Positions 25,094 to 32,445 of a stretch of DNA of 64,000 bases are shown one piece after another; the first letter of the stretch is position 1, and every line of letters starts with the position of its first letter. The translations under genes were made by a program, and so were the position numbers. This DNA is from JAZDFP01 sp043801445 (GTDB lineage Bacteria; Planctomycetota; MHYJ01; JACQXL01), in NCBI GenBank assembly GCA_043801445.1, contig JAZDMB010000030.1, positions 62,001 through 126,000 of the forward strand, written 5' to 3'. The notes under the pieces are model-generated. The model searched no databases and was not told where the DNA came from. It saw only the letters and a program-made list of their open reading frames with translations.

Positions 25094-26506
25094 ATGAGCG
25101 GAATTTTTGGAGTAGTTACCGGGAAAAAGGATTGTTCTGAGCTTTTGCTTTACGGGACTGATTATCATTCGCATTTAGGCACCGAATACGGCGGGCTGGC
25201 AATACTGGGCAAAGAGTTTTTTAGGAAAATCCACCATATCAGCCAGTCGCAATTCAAATCGAAGTTTTATGAGGACCATACGGCAATGTCCGGCAACAAG
25301 GGCATCGGCGTCATCAGCGCGGATGAGGAACAACCGATGTATCTTAATTCACGCTTGGGTCCTTTCGCCATATGCACCAACGGCAGAATTGAAAATATAG
25401 ACCGCCTCGTTTCGGAAATGCTCAAAAGGGGCGTCTCTTTCACCGAGGTTAAAGAAGGCAAGGTGAATTCTACCGAGGTCATTGCCAAGCTGATTAATGA
25501 GGGCAAGAATATCACGGACGGGATAGAGCGTGTTTTCAGCAAGATAAAAGGCTCATGTTCGCTCTTGCTTCTGAACAAGGACGGAGTCTATGCAGCGCGC
25601 GACCGATACGGGTATTCGCCGCTGATTATCGGCCAGAAAGCCGGCGCCTGGGCCGTTACTTCGGAAACCGCTTCGTTTCCCAATACCGGATTCAGGATAA
25701 AAAAATATCTACAGCCGGGCGAGATTGTCTTAATCCATGAAAACGGATTAAGTGAAAAACGGAAAGGCGGAAAGATTAACCAGATTTGCTCTTTTTTATG
25801 GATATACACCGGGTTCCCGGCCTCCAGTTATGAGGGCATCAACGCCGAGATAGTCAGGGAGCAGAGCGGACGCCTGCTTGCCCGTAATGATGATATCGCA
25901 GCCGAACTGGTTTCCGGAGTGCCTGATTCAGGAACGGCGCATGCCATCGGCTATGCTATGGAATCAGGAATACCTTTCAGGAGGCCGCTGGTAAAATACA
26001 CTTCCGGCTACGGACGGAGCTATACACCGCCGGCTCAGGCAACCCGTGATTTGGTTGCCAAGATGAAGTTGATACCCATCAAGGATATCATCAATAATAA
26101 CCGCATTATTGTTTGCGAGGACTCCATTGTCAGAGGAACCCAGCTGAAGAATTTTACTGTTCAGAAGTTATGGGAAAACGGCGCTAAGGAAATTCATATC
26201 CGTCCGGCATGTCCGCCCCTGATGTTTCCCTGCCGTTTTAATATTTCCACGCGCACTTTGGACGAACTTGCCGCCCGCCGCGCTATAAAAGATATCGAAG
26301 GCAAACCATTAAAAGACATAAGCGCATATATTGACCATAAAACCAAAAAGTATCAGAAAATGGTTGAATGGATTGCCCGTGATTTAGACGTCACCAGCCT
26401 GAGATATCAGACGATAGACGATATGGTTGAAGCTATCGGATTACCGCATGATAAACTCTGCCTTTACTGCTGGACCGGCCGGGCTCATGACAACAATAAG
26501 CAGTAG
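25094..26506 (+). CDS. PurF-like amidophosphoribosyltransferase paralogue with Ser at position 2
   Basis: A 470-residue protein with the two-domain plan of PurF: an N-terminal nucleophile glutaminase domain and a phosphoribosyltransferase domain with PRPP loop RIIVCEDSIVRGTQLKN (about 335-351). Canonical PurF exposes Cys as residue 1 after processing (MCGIxG); here the sequence is MSGIFGVVTGKKDCS, DNA ATG AGC. The next region DYHSHLGTEYGGLAILG belongs to a PurF-like subfamily also found in other anaerobes. Ser may act as the nucleophile, or the glutaminase may be inactive and ammonia used. Other features are intact: RDRYGYSPLIIGQ, VSGVPDSGTAHAIGYA, and a Cys-rich end (CPPLMFPC, CLYCWTG). AAAGGAGG lies 7 bases before ATG. 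No purine genes adjoin it, so a role other than step one of purine synthesis is possible. Confidence 0.85.
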   Translation: MSGIFGVVTGKKDCSELLLYGTDYHSHLGTEYGGLAILGKEFFRKIHHISQSQFKSKFYEDHTAMSGNKGIGVISADEEQPMYLNSRLGPFAICTNGRIENIDRLVSEMLKRGVSFTEVKEGKVNSTEVIAKLINEGKNITDGIERVFSKIKGSCSLLLLNKDGVYAARDRYGYSPLIIGQKAGAWAVTSETASFPNTGFRIKKYLQPGEIVLIHENGLSEKRKGGKINQICSFLWIYTGFPASSYEGINAEIVREQSGRLLARNDDIAAELVSGVPDSGTAHAIGYAMESGIPFRRPLVKYTSGYGRSYTPPAQATRDLVAKMKLIPIKDIINNNRIIVCEDSIVRGTQLKNFTVQKLWENGAKEIHIRPACPPLMFPCRFNISTRTLDELAARRAIKDIEGKPLKDISAYIDHKTKKYQKMVEWIARDLDVTSLRYQTIDDMVEAIGLPHDKLCLYCWTGRAHDNNKQ

Positions 26507-26528
26507 CAGCCTTTGCTGAGCTTCTCAG

Positions 26529-26611
26529 CCCGTTAGAAGCCTCGCTTTCAACATGTGATATAATTTTATTCGTCTCTTTACCCCGTTGAGTTGCTTCTAA
26601 CGGGGCAGGCG
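26529..26611. repeat. CCCGTTAGAAGC hairpin, left of the interrupted lipoprotein gene
   Basis: CCCGTTAGAAGC (26529-26540) pairs with GCTTCTAACGGG (26593-26604), followed by GCAGGC. A second hairpin of the same design is at 27810-27893. A CCCGTTGAG repeat unit inside the loop (26581) suggests degenerate nesting. Confidence 0.7.
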
Positions 26612-26716
26612 GAAATCATAGGGGTTGTAGAATTAGGAGGCGAGGTGTGTATCACTAGACCTTGACGAGATTTGTCAATGTGTCTCTCGAGATACATAAT
26701 TAATTTTGGAGAAAAG

Positions 26717-27697
26717 ATGAAGAAAATTAAAATATATAAGTTAACTGTGCTTTTGATTGTTTCACTGACAATTGCAAGCGCGATTTATTATGCGGGTTGT
26801 TCAAGAAGTAGAAATGCTGACGAAAATAAAGATATCGATAGGGATCCTCTTGCTGAGATTGAAGGTCAAATTGACAGGAAATCTAAGGAGTTAAAGAATA
26901 CCAACGAACGTATTAACGCTTTATATAGTGAAGACAGGTTGACAAGAAGCGCTGGTATCTGGTCATTAATTGAACATCCAGACCCCATAGCAATACCTCA
27001 TATTATGCAACTACTGAAAAATAACGATATAAGACTTAAAACTTTTTATAATAGGAATCATTCTGGCAAGTCACTTGATGTATTTATTAGTATTGGTGCG
27101 CCTGTAATTCCCTATATTATAGATGAGTTTAGAACTTGTTTAACACAAATGCCCAGTGAGGAAAATGAGTTCTTTATTGTGCTACTAGAAAATACGCTGT
27201 CGGAGATGACATCTTTTCCTGCGAGATATAATTATATTAACGGTTCATCTCAAGAAAAAATGGCGGTTTTACAATGGTGGATTGGTTGGTGGGAGAAAAA
27301 TGGGGGACTGTCAAATATTACTTGGCGTAAAGATTCTATTAGAACTCATCAAAAAGATTTAACCTTAAGAAATATCGGGAGAGTTTCAACAATCAAGAAA
27401 TTAAGACAATTAACCGGACTAAAATATAGCGAGGTAATTGTTAATACATCACCTGTAGATTATCCTCCAATGAAAGACAGGAATGGTAATTTTCAAGGTT
27501 ATCCTAATAAAGAAGATTTGAAGAAGTGGTAGGAGTGGTTTGATGAATACGGCGAGATTGATAAATGGAATCAATGGATAAATGAAAATTATGATTACTT
27601 ATATTGGTCTAAAGAAAAAGGTTATTTTATTGTCAATGAAGAAGCCAAACAAAAGAAAATTCCGGTCGACCCAGAGACCGGTCATATAAAAAGATAA
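26717..27697 (+). pseudogene. lipoprotein gene interrupted by one in-frame TAG
   Basis: ATG 26717 has GGAGA 4 bases upstream. MKKIKIYKLTVLLIVSLTIA ... YYAGCSRS is a lipoprotein signal with lipobox Cys at about residue 28. The body is helical, with HEAT-like pieces (LIEHPDPIAIPHIMQLLKNN, DVFISIGAPVIPYIIDEF) and a Trp-rich part. At 27530-27532 a TAG stops the frame after EDLKKW. The same frame then continues for 54 codons (EWFDEYGEIDKWNQWINENY...) to TAA at 27695-27697 with clearly protein-like content. This could be a nonsense mutation, read-through or a sequencing error. Undisrupted length would be 326 residues. Matching hairpin repeats lie on both sides. No specific function is recognised. 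Confidence 0.75.
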
Positions 27698-27809
27698 ACA
27701 ATTCCATGGGACGGTGGCACCTCACCCTCCAAAGGCCATGCCAGAGGCCCTCCATAGGCGGGTAAACAGGTAAACGGGCAGGCAGTAGCAGAACAGGGTT
27801 GCATCTTCA

Positions 27810-27893
27810 CCCCGTTAGAGTCGCAACAGCCGAATGGATTAAACCAAAACAAAACCCATATCACACATTACGAACGACTCTAACGGGGCAGGC
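27810..27893. repeat. CCCCGTTAGAGTCG hairpin, right of the interrupted lipoprotein gene
   Basis: CCCCGTTAGAGTCG (27810-27823) and CGACTCTAACGGGG (27875-27888) are perfect 14-base arms with a 51-base loop, followed by CAGGC. Same family as 26529-26611. Confidence 0.75.
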
Positions 27894-27916
27894 AGATTAT
27901 CTAATAAGGATTGCTC

Positions 27917-27945
27917 TTGACATACAAGGGATAATTTTCTATAGA
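27917..27945 (+). promoter_or_regulatory. sigma-70 promoter for the membrane-protein cluster
   Basis: TTGACA (27917-27922), 17-bp spacer, TATAGA (27940-27945). Start of the next gene is 28015. Confidence 0.65.
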
Positions 27946-28014
27946 ATAGGCATTTAGGGACGATAGAGATATATGATGCGTTCATAGAGAATCCCAATTA
28001 CCGATTAGGTATAT

Positions 28015-28503
28015 ATGACACAGAAACAGAATCTCAAGCTTACGCTCGTTTTAGGATTATTCTTTATCTCGTTAGGCGGATTCCTGCTCCACCTGCGGAT
28101 TCACAATCCGGCCGTTAAAGCGGTTAATTATTTCCCTTTTATTATCGGGCTGATTAATATTGTCATTATTCCGTGGCTTTTCTTGTTCCGTAAATGGGTG
28201 CTCACGGCATATCTTTTTAATGGTTTGACGGTTATTTTCGGCATAATTTTCATGGCGCATTTTTCCACCGCTCATTTAACTGATTTCAGTTTTAAGGGCA
28301 TTGTTGTGGGTACGCTTTTGGCAGATATTATTGTGCTCGGCACCAAATTTACACTGGGCAAGGCATTATTCGATTTGGAAATGGGACATGACCCGGACCG
28401 GGAATTAAGATACATGAGCCTGCGCTATCCTAATATGGGCTGGTGGTTTATCCATCTTGCGGGTATCGCATTGGTCTACGCTATAGGAGCCATTGTATTA
28501 TGA
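28015..28503 (+). CDS. integral membrane protein, 162 aa
   Basis: Not recognised by family. Five hydrophobic helices are apparent (LTLVLGLFFISLGGFLL, FPFIIGLINIVIIPWLFLF, VLTAYLFNGLTVIFGIIFM, FKGIVVGTLLADIIVLG, MGWWFIHLAGIALVYAIGAIVL). A cytoplasmic loop ALFDLEMGHDPDRELRYMSL precedes the last helix. Its stop codon overlaps the start of a 33-residue membrane peptide gene (ATGATGA), and a YHS lipoprotein follows, so the three probably form an operon driven by the promoter at 27917-27945. The pairing with a possible metal-binding YHS lipoprotein suggests transport or metal handling, but that is inference. Confidence 0.7.
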   Translation: MTQKQNLKLTLVLGLFFISLGGFLLHLRIHNPAVKAVNYFPFIIGLINIVIIPWLFLFRKWVLTAYLFNGLTVIFGIIFMAHFSTAHLTDFSFKGIVVGTLLADIIVLGTKFTLGKALFDLEMGHDPDRELRYMSLRYPNMGWWFIHLAGIALVYAIGAIVL

Positions 28504-28601
28504 TGAGATATTTTAGATTGGGTTCGTTAGGCTGGTTTATCCTGCATCTGGCTGTGATTGTTTTAATATTATGGCTGGGTTCGGTTATAAAATTTATATA
28601 G
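28500..28601 (+). CDS. 33-residue single-helix membrane peptide
   Basis: MMRYFRLGSLGWFILHLAVI begins the peptide, which ends LGSVIKFI. It starts inside the stop codon of the previous gene (28500-28505, ATGATG). It resembles that gene's C-terminus: RYMSLRYPNMGWWFIHLAGI versus MRYFRLGSLGWFILHLAVI, sharing R-Y, L, GW, I-HLA. It may be a duplicated terminal helix acting as a small subunit. The stop is at 28599-28601, and the next gene's Shine-Dalgarno (AAAGGAG) follows at once. Confidence 0.6.
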   Translation: MMRYFRLGSLGWFILHLAVIVLILWLGSVIKFI

Positions 28602-28621
28602 GTAGAAAGGAGATAAGGAAT

Positions 28622-28936
28622 ATGCAAAAGGCAATAGTTATAGGGCTGCTTATGTGCGGCGTGGTGTATTATTGGGGCTGTGGCAAAGAAAAGACTGCCG
28701 AGCAGCCGACTGCGGCAAAAACCGTAGCTCCGGCAACCGATGTTGTCAATCCGCATACGATTACCGATGCCGAGGTGGGTTTAACTGCCAAGTGTCCGGT
28801 AATGGGCAGTGAAGTTACCGTTGCCAAAGATACTCTGGCCGCTGAATACAAAGGCAAGGTCTATTATTTCTGCTGCGGTAGCTGTCCTGAGCAATTCAAA
28901 CTCGACCCGGAAAAGTTTATCAAGGAATCAAAGTAG
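28622..28936 (+). CDS. YHS-domain lipoprotein
   Basis: A 104-residue lipoprotein: MQKAIVIGLLMCGVVYYWGC gives a lipobox Cys at residue 20. A Thr/Ala/Pro-rich linker is followed by a YHS domain: TAKCPVMGSEV, then TLAAEYKGKVYYFCCGSCPE, then KLDPEKFIKE. YHS domains bind metals or are fused to copper/heavy-metal proteins, and the four Cys here (CPVMG, CCGSC) fit a metal site. AAAGGAG lies 9 bases before ATG 28622; the longer frame from 28571 lacks a ribosome site and would bury the signal peptide. It is likely the last gene of the operon starting at 28015. Confidence 0.85.
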   Translation: MQKAIVIGLLMCGVVYYWGCGKEKTAEQPTAAKTVAPATDVVNPHTITDAEVGLTAKCPVMGSEVTVAKDTLAAEYKGKVYYFCCGSCPEQFKLDPEKFIKESK

Positions 28937-28965
28937 TACTCGAGTACTTAGTACTAAAGTATCTT
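28935..28965. repeat. AGTACT palindrome
   Basis: AGTACTCGAGTACT (28935-28948) is a perfect palindrome and is followed by TAGTACTAAAGTATC. It begins within the stop codon of the YHS gene. Similar to the AGTATT insert in mutS (5521-5570). Confidence 0.5.
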
Positions 28966-29036
28966 AGCGGCTAAATTCACCTGTGCCCGTAGGGTATACT
29001 TTCCTATACCGCGAGAAATCAGAAAGGAGAAATATT

Positions 29037-30011
29037 ATGAAAAACAGTGCAGCGATTCTGTTATTGGTAGTATTGGTAACTGTTTTTAATTATGGTTGCG
29101 GAAGCAGCAGCAGTGGTAGTTCTACCACCGCCGGGTCCACGACGGCCGTGGATGACTATGTTTGGGTGGCAAATTCTGGCGCTGTTACCCGCATTCTGAA
29201 ATCAGATCCTGCTATCAGCACCACGATTACCGCGGGAGGTGGACGGGGAGTCGCAGTAGATGAAACCTATTGCTGGGCGGTAGAACAGGGCTCTAATTAT
29301 ATCATCCGCATCCTGAAATCAGACCCCGCTATCACGTCCACGATTGTGGTAGGAACTAACCCCTTTGGAATCGCGGTTGACGGGACCTATTGCTGGGTAG
29401 TAAATACTGGGTCTGCTAATGTCACCCGCATCCAGAAATCAAATACTGCTATTAGCGCCACGATTGGCGTGGGAAGTTCACCCCAGGACATTGCGGTAGA
29501 CGCGACCTATTGCTGGGTGGCAAATCAGGGTAACGGCGCTAATAGTGTCACCCGCATCAAGAAATCAGACTTAACCACGACCACGATTGCCGTAGGAACT
29601 AATCCCACCGGAATCGCGGTAGATGAGACCTATTGTTGGGTGGCAAATTATTATGATAATAATGTCAGCCGTATCTTGAAATCAAACCCGGCTATCAGCG
29701 ACACGGTTACGGTGGAAAGTCGTCCAGTTGGAGTCGCGGTTGACGGAACCTATTGTTGGGTGGCAAATTATATTTCTTGCACTGTCACCCGCATCAAGAA
29801 ATCAGACTTAACCACGTTCACGAGTCCGGTGGGAACTTCCCCTTGTGGAGTCGCGGTAGACGGAACCTATGTCTGGGTGACAAATTCTGTTGCTAATACT
29901 GTCACCCGTATCCTGAAATCAGACTTAAGCACAACCGCGATTGCGGTCGGAACTACTCCCGTATCGTTGGGCGATATGACCGGCTATGCCTACGATAATT
30001 ACGCCCGGTAG
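29037..30011 (+). CDS. beta-propeller repeat lipoprotein
   Basis: A 324-residue lipoprotein. MKNSAAILLLVVLVTVFNYG precedes Cys21, followed by a Ser/Thr linker (GSSSSGSSTTAGST). Then come seven tandem repeats of about 40 residues of the form GVAVDGTYCWVANYxxNTVTRIKKSDLTTTTIAVGTNP (core GIAVDETYCWVAN and TRIKKSDL). These match YVTN/NHL-type beta-propeller blades, so one seven-bladed propeller outside the inner membrane is likely. Repeats are also similar at the DNA level, implying recent amplification or homogenisation. AAAGGAG is 8 bases before ATG 29037. Binding partner unknown. Confidence 0.85.
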   Translation: MKNSAAILLLVVLVTVFNYGCGSSSSGSSTTAGSTTAVDDYVWVANSGAVTRILKSDPAISTTITAGGGRGVAVDETYCWAVEQGSNYIIRILKSDPAITSTIVVGTNPFGIAVDGTYCWVVNTGSANVTRIQKSNTAISATIGVGSSPQDIAVDATYCWVANQGNGANSVTRIKKSDLTTTTIAVGTNPTGIAVDETYCWVANYYDNNVSRILKSNPAISDTVTVESRPVGVAVDGTYCWVANYISCTVTRIKKSDLTTFTSPVGTSPCGVAVDGTYVWVTNSVANTVTRILKSDLSTTAIAVGTTPVSLGDMTGYAYDNYAR

Positions 30012-30124
30012 TATTCTTGATGTTCAAGCATTGTTTTATTAATTTATATTATCATGGCAACCGCAGAGCAACAACTCCAATAGTTTAATTAATATGGTAT
30101 CCCTAGAATTACTAAACATTTTGC

Positions 30125-30153
30125 TTGACTTATAGAGATCTTTCCTCTAGAGA
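30125..30153 (+). promoter_or_regulatory. weak candidate promoter before the TPR-RCC1 gene
   Basis: TTGACT (30125-30130), 17-bp spacer, TAGAGA (30148-30153). An AAAACC...GGTTTT hairpin (30176-30199) lies between it and the gene and might instead end upstream transcription. Confidence 0.35.
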
Positions 30154-30277
30154 GTAACTGGCAGAAAACCCAAAAGAGGATCCGTTAGGTTTTTCGTTTG
30201 AGACGACTCTGTTATGAACCATAACCAGTCCCCTGGTGAATATGATGGATTCTGATTAAAATATATTCTTTAAATAA

Positions 30278-32413
30278 ATGAAAATTATCGTATTGGTATT
30301 AGGTATTATCACTGGTTTAGCAATCTTGGGTTATGCCGCACAGGATAACAATAATACAGAACTGTCAAAAGCCAAAGAGGCAGATAAGGAAAAGATAGAA
30401 GTGTCAAAAGAGTTCTATAATTTAGGCTCAGATGCTTTCAAGGACAAAAAGTATGATAAAGCGCGTAGCTTCTTAATCAAAGCAATTTCCTATAATACCG
30501 AATTCATTGAAGCTTATGCTTTACTCGGCGACATATACGCCATACTTAAAGAAGAGACATTGGCATTCGAAAATTATAAGAAATGTATGGATTGTGTTGA
30601 TAAATTGAAGTCACCTTCAGAAGAAATAATCAAGCTTCGTAATGATTTATTTACTAAAACAGCGAAATTCAGAGAATGGGAGGCGAAATTATTAACTCTG
30701 GATGAGGAATTCGTTGGCCGATTACTTGAATTGGGCTTGAAAGCCAAGGAGGAAAACGATTATTTATTAGCCGAGGATATATTTTCTTTGGTTGTAAAAG
30801 TAGATAAAAATAATTCAGAGGCTTCAGGTTATCTGCAGAAAGTCAAAGATGAATTAAGCCAGGGAGCCGGAGATGCATCAAACGTTGAAGCCGCTCAAAT
30901 TTATTATCAATCCGGGCTGGCGTTTTTTAAGCAAAATAAATACGAAGAAGCGATTGAAAAATTCAGTAAAGCGGTCTCGGCCAAAAAGTATTTCCTTGAA
31001 GCATTATTTAAGTTGGGTGAATGTTATGAAAAGACTAAAAATAATATTCAAGCGATAAATAATTATAGATTGTGTCTGAGGTCTTTAGAATTCAGAAAGG
31101 AACTTACCCAAGATGAAAAGAATATCTTAACAGCGGTTAAACGTAATCTTGGTGCAATTGATAATAAAAGTAAGGAAATTACTACTGTCCGTGAGAAATA
31201 TGTTACTGAACTGATAAAAACAGCTAAAGATTGCATATCGCAAAACTCGGTTGATTTTGCCAAAAGTATTTATCAGAAGATTCTCAAGATAGAACCGGGT
31301 AATAAAACCGCCGTTGAAGCAATTACCAGAATCGAAAAAGAATCTACGAAAAAGATTGGTTGGTTGTCATTAACTCTGGGAGGCGCTCACGGAGTCGGCG
31401 TGAAAACAGATGGCACTCTATGGAGCTGGGGTTTAAATCAATCCGGACAATTAGGTGATGGAACAAATACTAGCAGAAACAAACCTGGTCAGATTGGGAA
31501 AGATATCAATTGGTTGAGCATTGTAGCCGGTAGCAGTCATACCTTGGCTCTGAAATCGGATGGTAGTCTATGGGCATGGGGTGCCAATGAGTATGGCCAA
31601 TTGGGTGACGGTACGACCAAAAATCGAAATAGTCCAATTAGAATAGGCACTGATACAACATGGTCGGTAATTAATTGTGGGCTTAATCATAGTATTGCCT
31701 TGAAAATTAACGGAACTTTATGGACCTGGGGCAAAAATGGATATGGCGCACTGGGTGACGGCACATGGGAACATAAGAATGTCCCGATTCAGATAGGCAT
31801 TGACACAAACTGGGCAATTATTGCGGGCGGGAGCGAGCTTACTGCTGTTTTAAAAACAGATGGGACTTTGTGGACCTGGGGCTGTAGTCTTTTTGGTCAA
31901 TTGGGTGATGGGTTACCCAATCATAATAGAAATAGGCCGATGCAAATAGGCACGGATACTGACTGGGCCGCTATGGTCTCCAATAATGCGTCTATTACCG
32001 CTCTAAAAAAGAATGGCACTATCTGGACCTGGGGTAATAATAATTTCGGTCAACTTGGAGACGGTACATGGATAGACAGAAATGTTCCGGTTCAAATGGG
32101 CATAGATACAGACTGGGCAATGATCCAAGCCGGCGGGGGTAATTTTATGGCTCTGAAATCGGACGGTAGTCTGTGGGCATGGGGCGCCAACGGTTCCGGC
32201 CAATTAGGGATTGGAACTAAAACGAATAAAAATATACCTACCCAGGTCGGCACTGATAAAAATTGGCAAACTATTGTATTTGCAGGCTTATCCAATAGTT
32301 CTGCTGCCTTTAAGAACGACGGCAGTGTTTGGATTTGGGGTGCCAACGGCGCCGGGCAATTAGGCGACGGCACCACTACTGATAAAAATTCTCTTACCCG
32401 AATGAGCCACTAA
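30278..32413 (+). CDS. exported TPR protein with C-terminal RCC1 repeats
   Basis: 711 residues: signal peptide (MKIIVLVLGIITGLAILGYA), then tetratricopeptide repeats to about residue 350 (FYNLGSDAFKDKKYDKARSF, YYQSGLAFFKQNKYEEAIEK, ALFKLGECYEKTKNNIQAIN). From about 355 there are seven RCC1-type repeats of about 50 residues (LWSWGLNQSGQLGDGTNTSR, LWAWGANEYGQLGDGTTKNR, VWIWGANGAGQLGDGTTTDK), expected to form a seven-bladed propeller. The N-terminal 350 residues are clearly paralogous to the next gene (32446-34023), whose C-terminal domain is different. It is probably a surface or periplasmic binding scaffold. Confidence 0.85.
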   Translation: MKIIVLVLGIITGLAILGYAAQDNNNTELSKAKEADKEKIEVSKEFYNLGSDAFKDKKYDKARSFLIKAISYNTEFIEAYALLGDIYAILKEETLAFENYKKCMDCVDKLKSPSEEIIKLRNDLFTKTAKFREWEAKLLTLDEEFVGRLLELGLKAKEENDYLLAEDIFSLVVKVDKNNSEASGYLQKVKDELSQGAGDASNVEAAQIYYQSGLAFFKQNKYEEAIEKFSKAVSAKKYFLEALFKLGECYEKTKNNIQAINNYRLCLRSLEFRKELTQDEKNILTAVKRNLGAIDNKSKEITTVREKYVTELIKTAKDCISQNSVDFAKSIYQKILKIEPGNKTAVEAITRIEKESTKKIGWLSLTLGGAHGVGVKTDGTLWSWGLNQSGQLGDGTNTSRNKPGQIGKDINWLSIVAGSSHTLALKSDGSLWAWGANEYGQLGDGTTKNRNSPIRIGTDTTWSVINCGLNHSIALKINGTLWTWGKNGYGALGDGTWEHKNVPIQIGIDTNWAIIAGGSELTAVLKTDGTLWTWGCSLFGQLGDGLPNHNRNRPMQIGTDTDWAAMVSNNASITALKKNGTIWTWGNNNFGQLGDGTWIDRNVPVQMGIDTDWAMIQAGGGNFMALKSDGSLWAWGANGSGQLGIGTKTNKNIPTQVGTDKNWQTIVFAGLSNSSAAFKNDGSVWIWGANGAGQLGDGTTTDKNSLTRMSH

Positions 32414-32445
32414 AATTATTTTATCTGACTAGAAAGGAATACTTT

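Larger units (their letters stand above)
27698..28014. other. intergenic region with repeats
   Basis: About 317 bases without a gene: CTCCAAAGGCCATGCC and CTCCATAGGCGGG pieces (also at 24221), GGTAAACAGGTAAACGGGCA, the CCCGTTAGAG hairpin (27810-27888) and a promoter (27917-27945). Nothing protein-like was seen. Confidence 0.6.

Noticed and set aside
30012..30277. Riboswitch upstream of the TPR-RCC1 gene
   Set aside because: Only one simple AAAACC/GGTTTT hairpin is apparent; no known aptamer signature.
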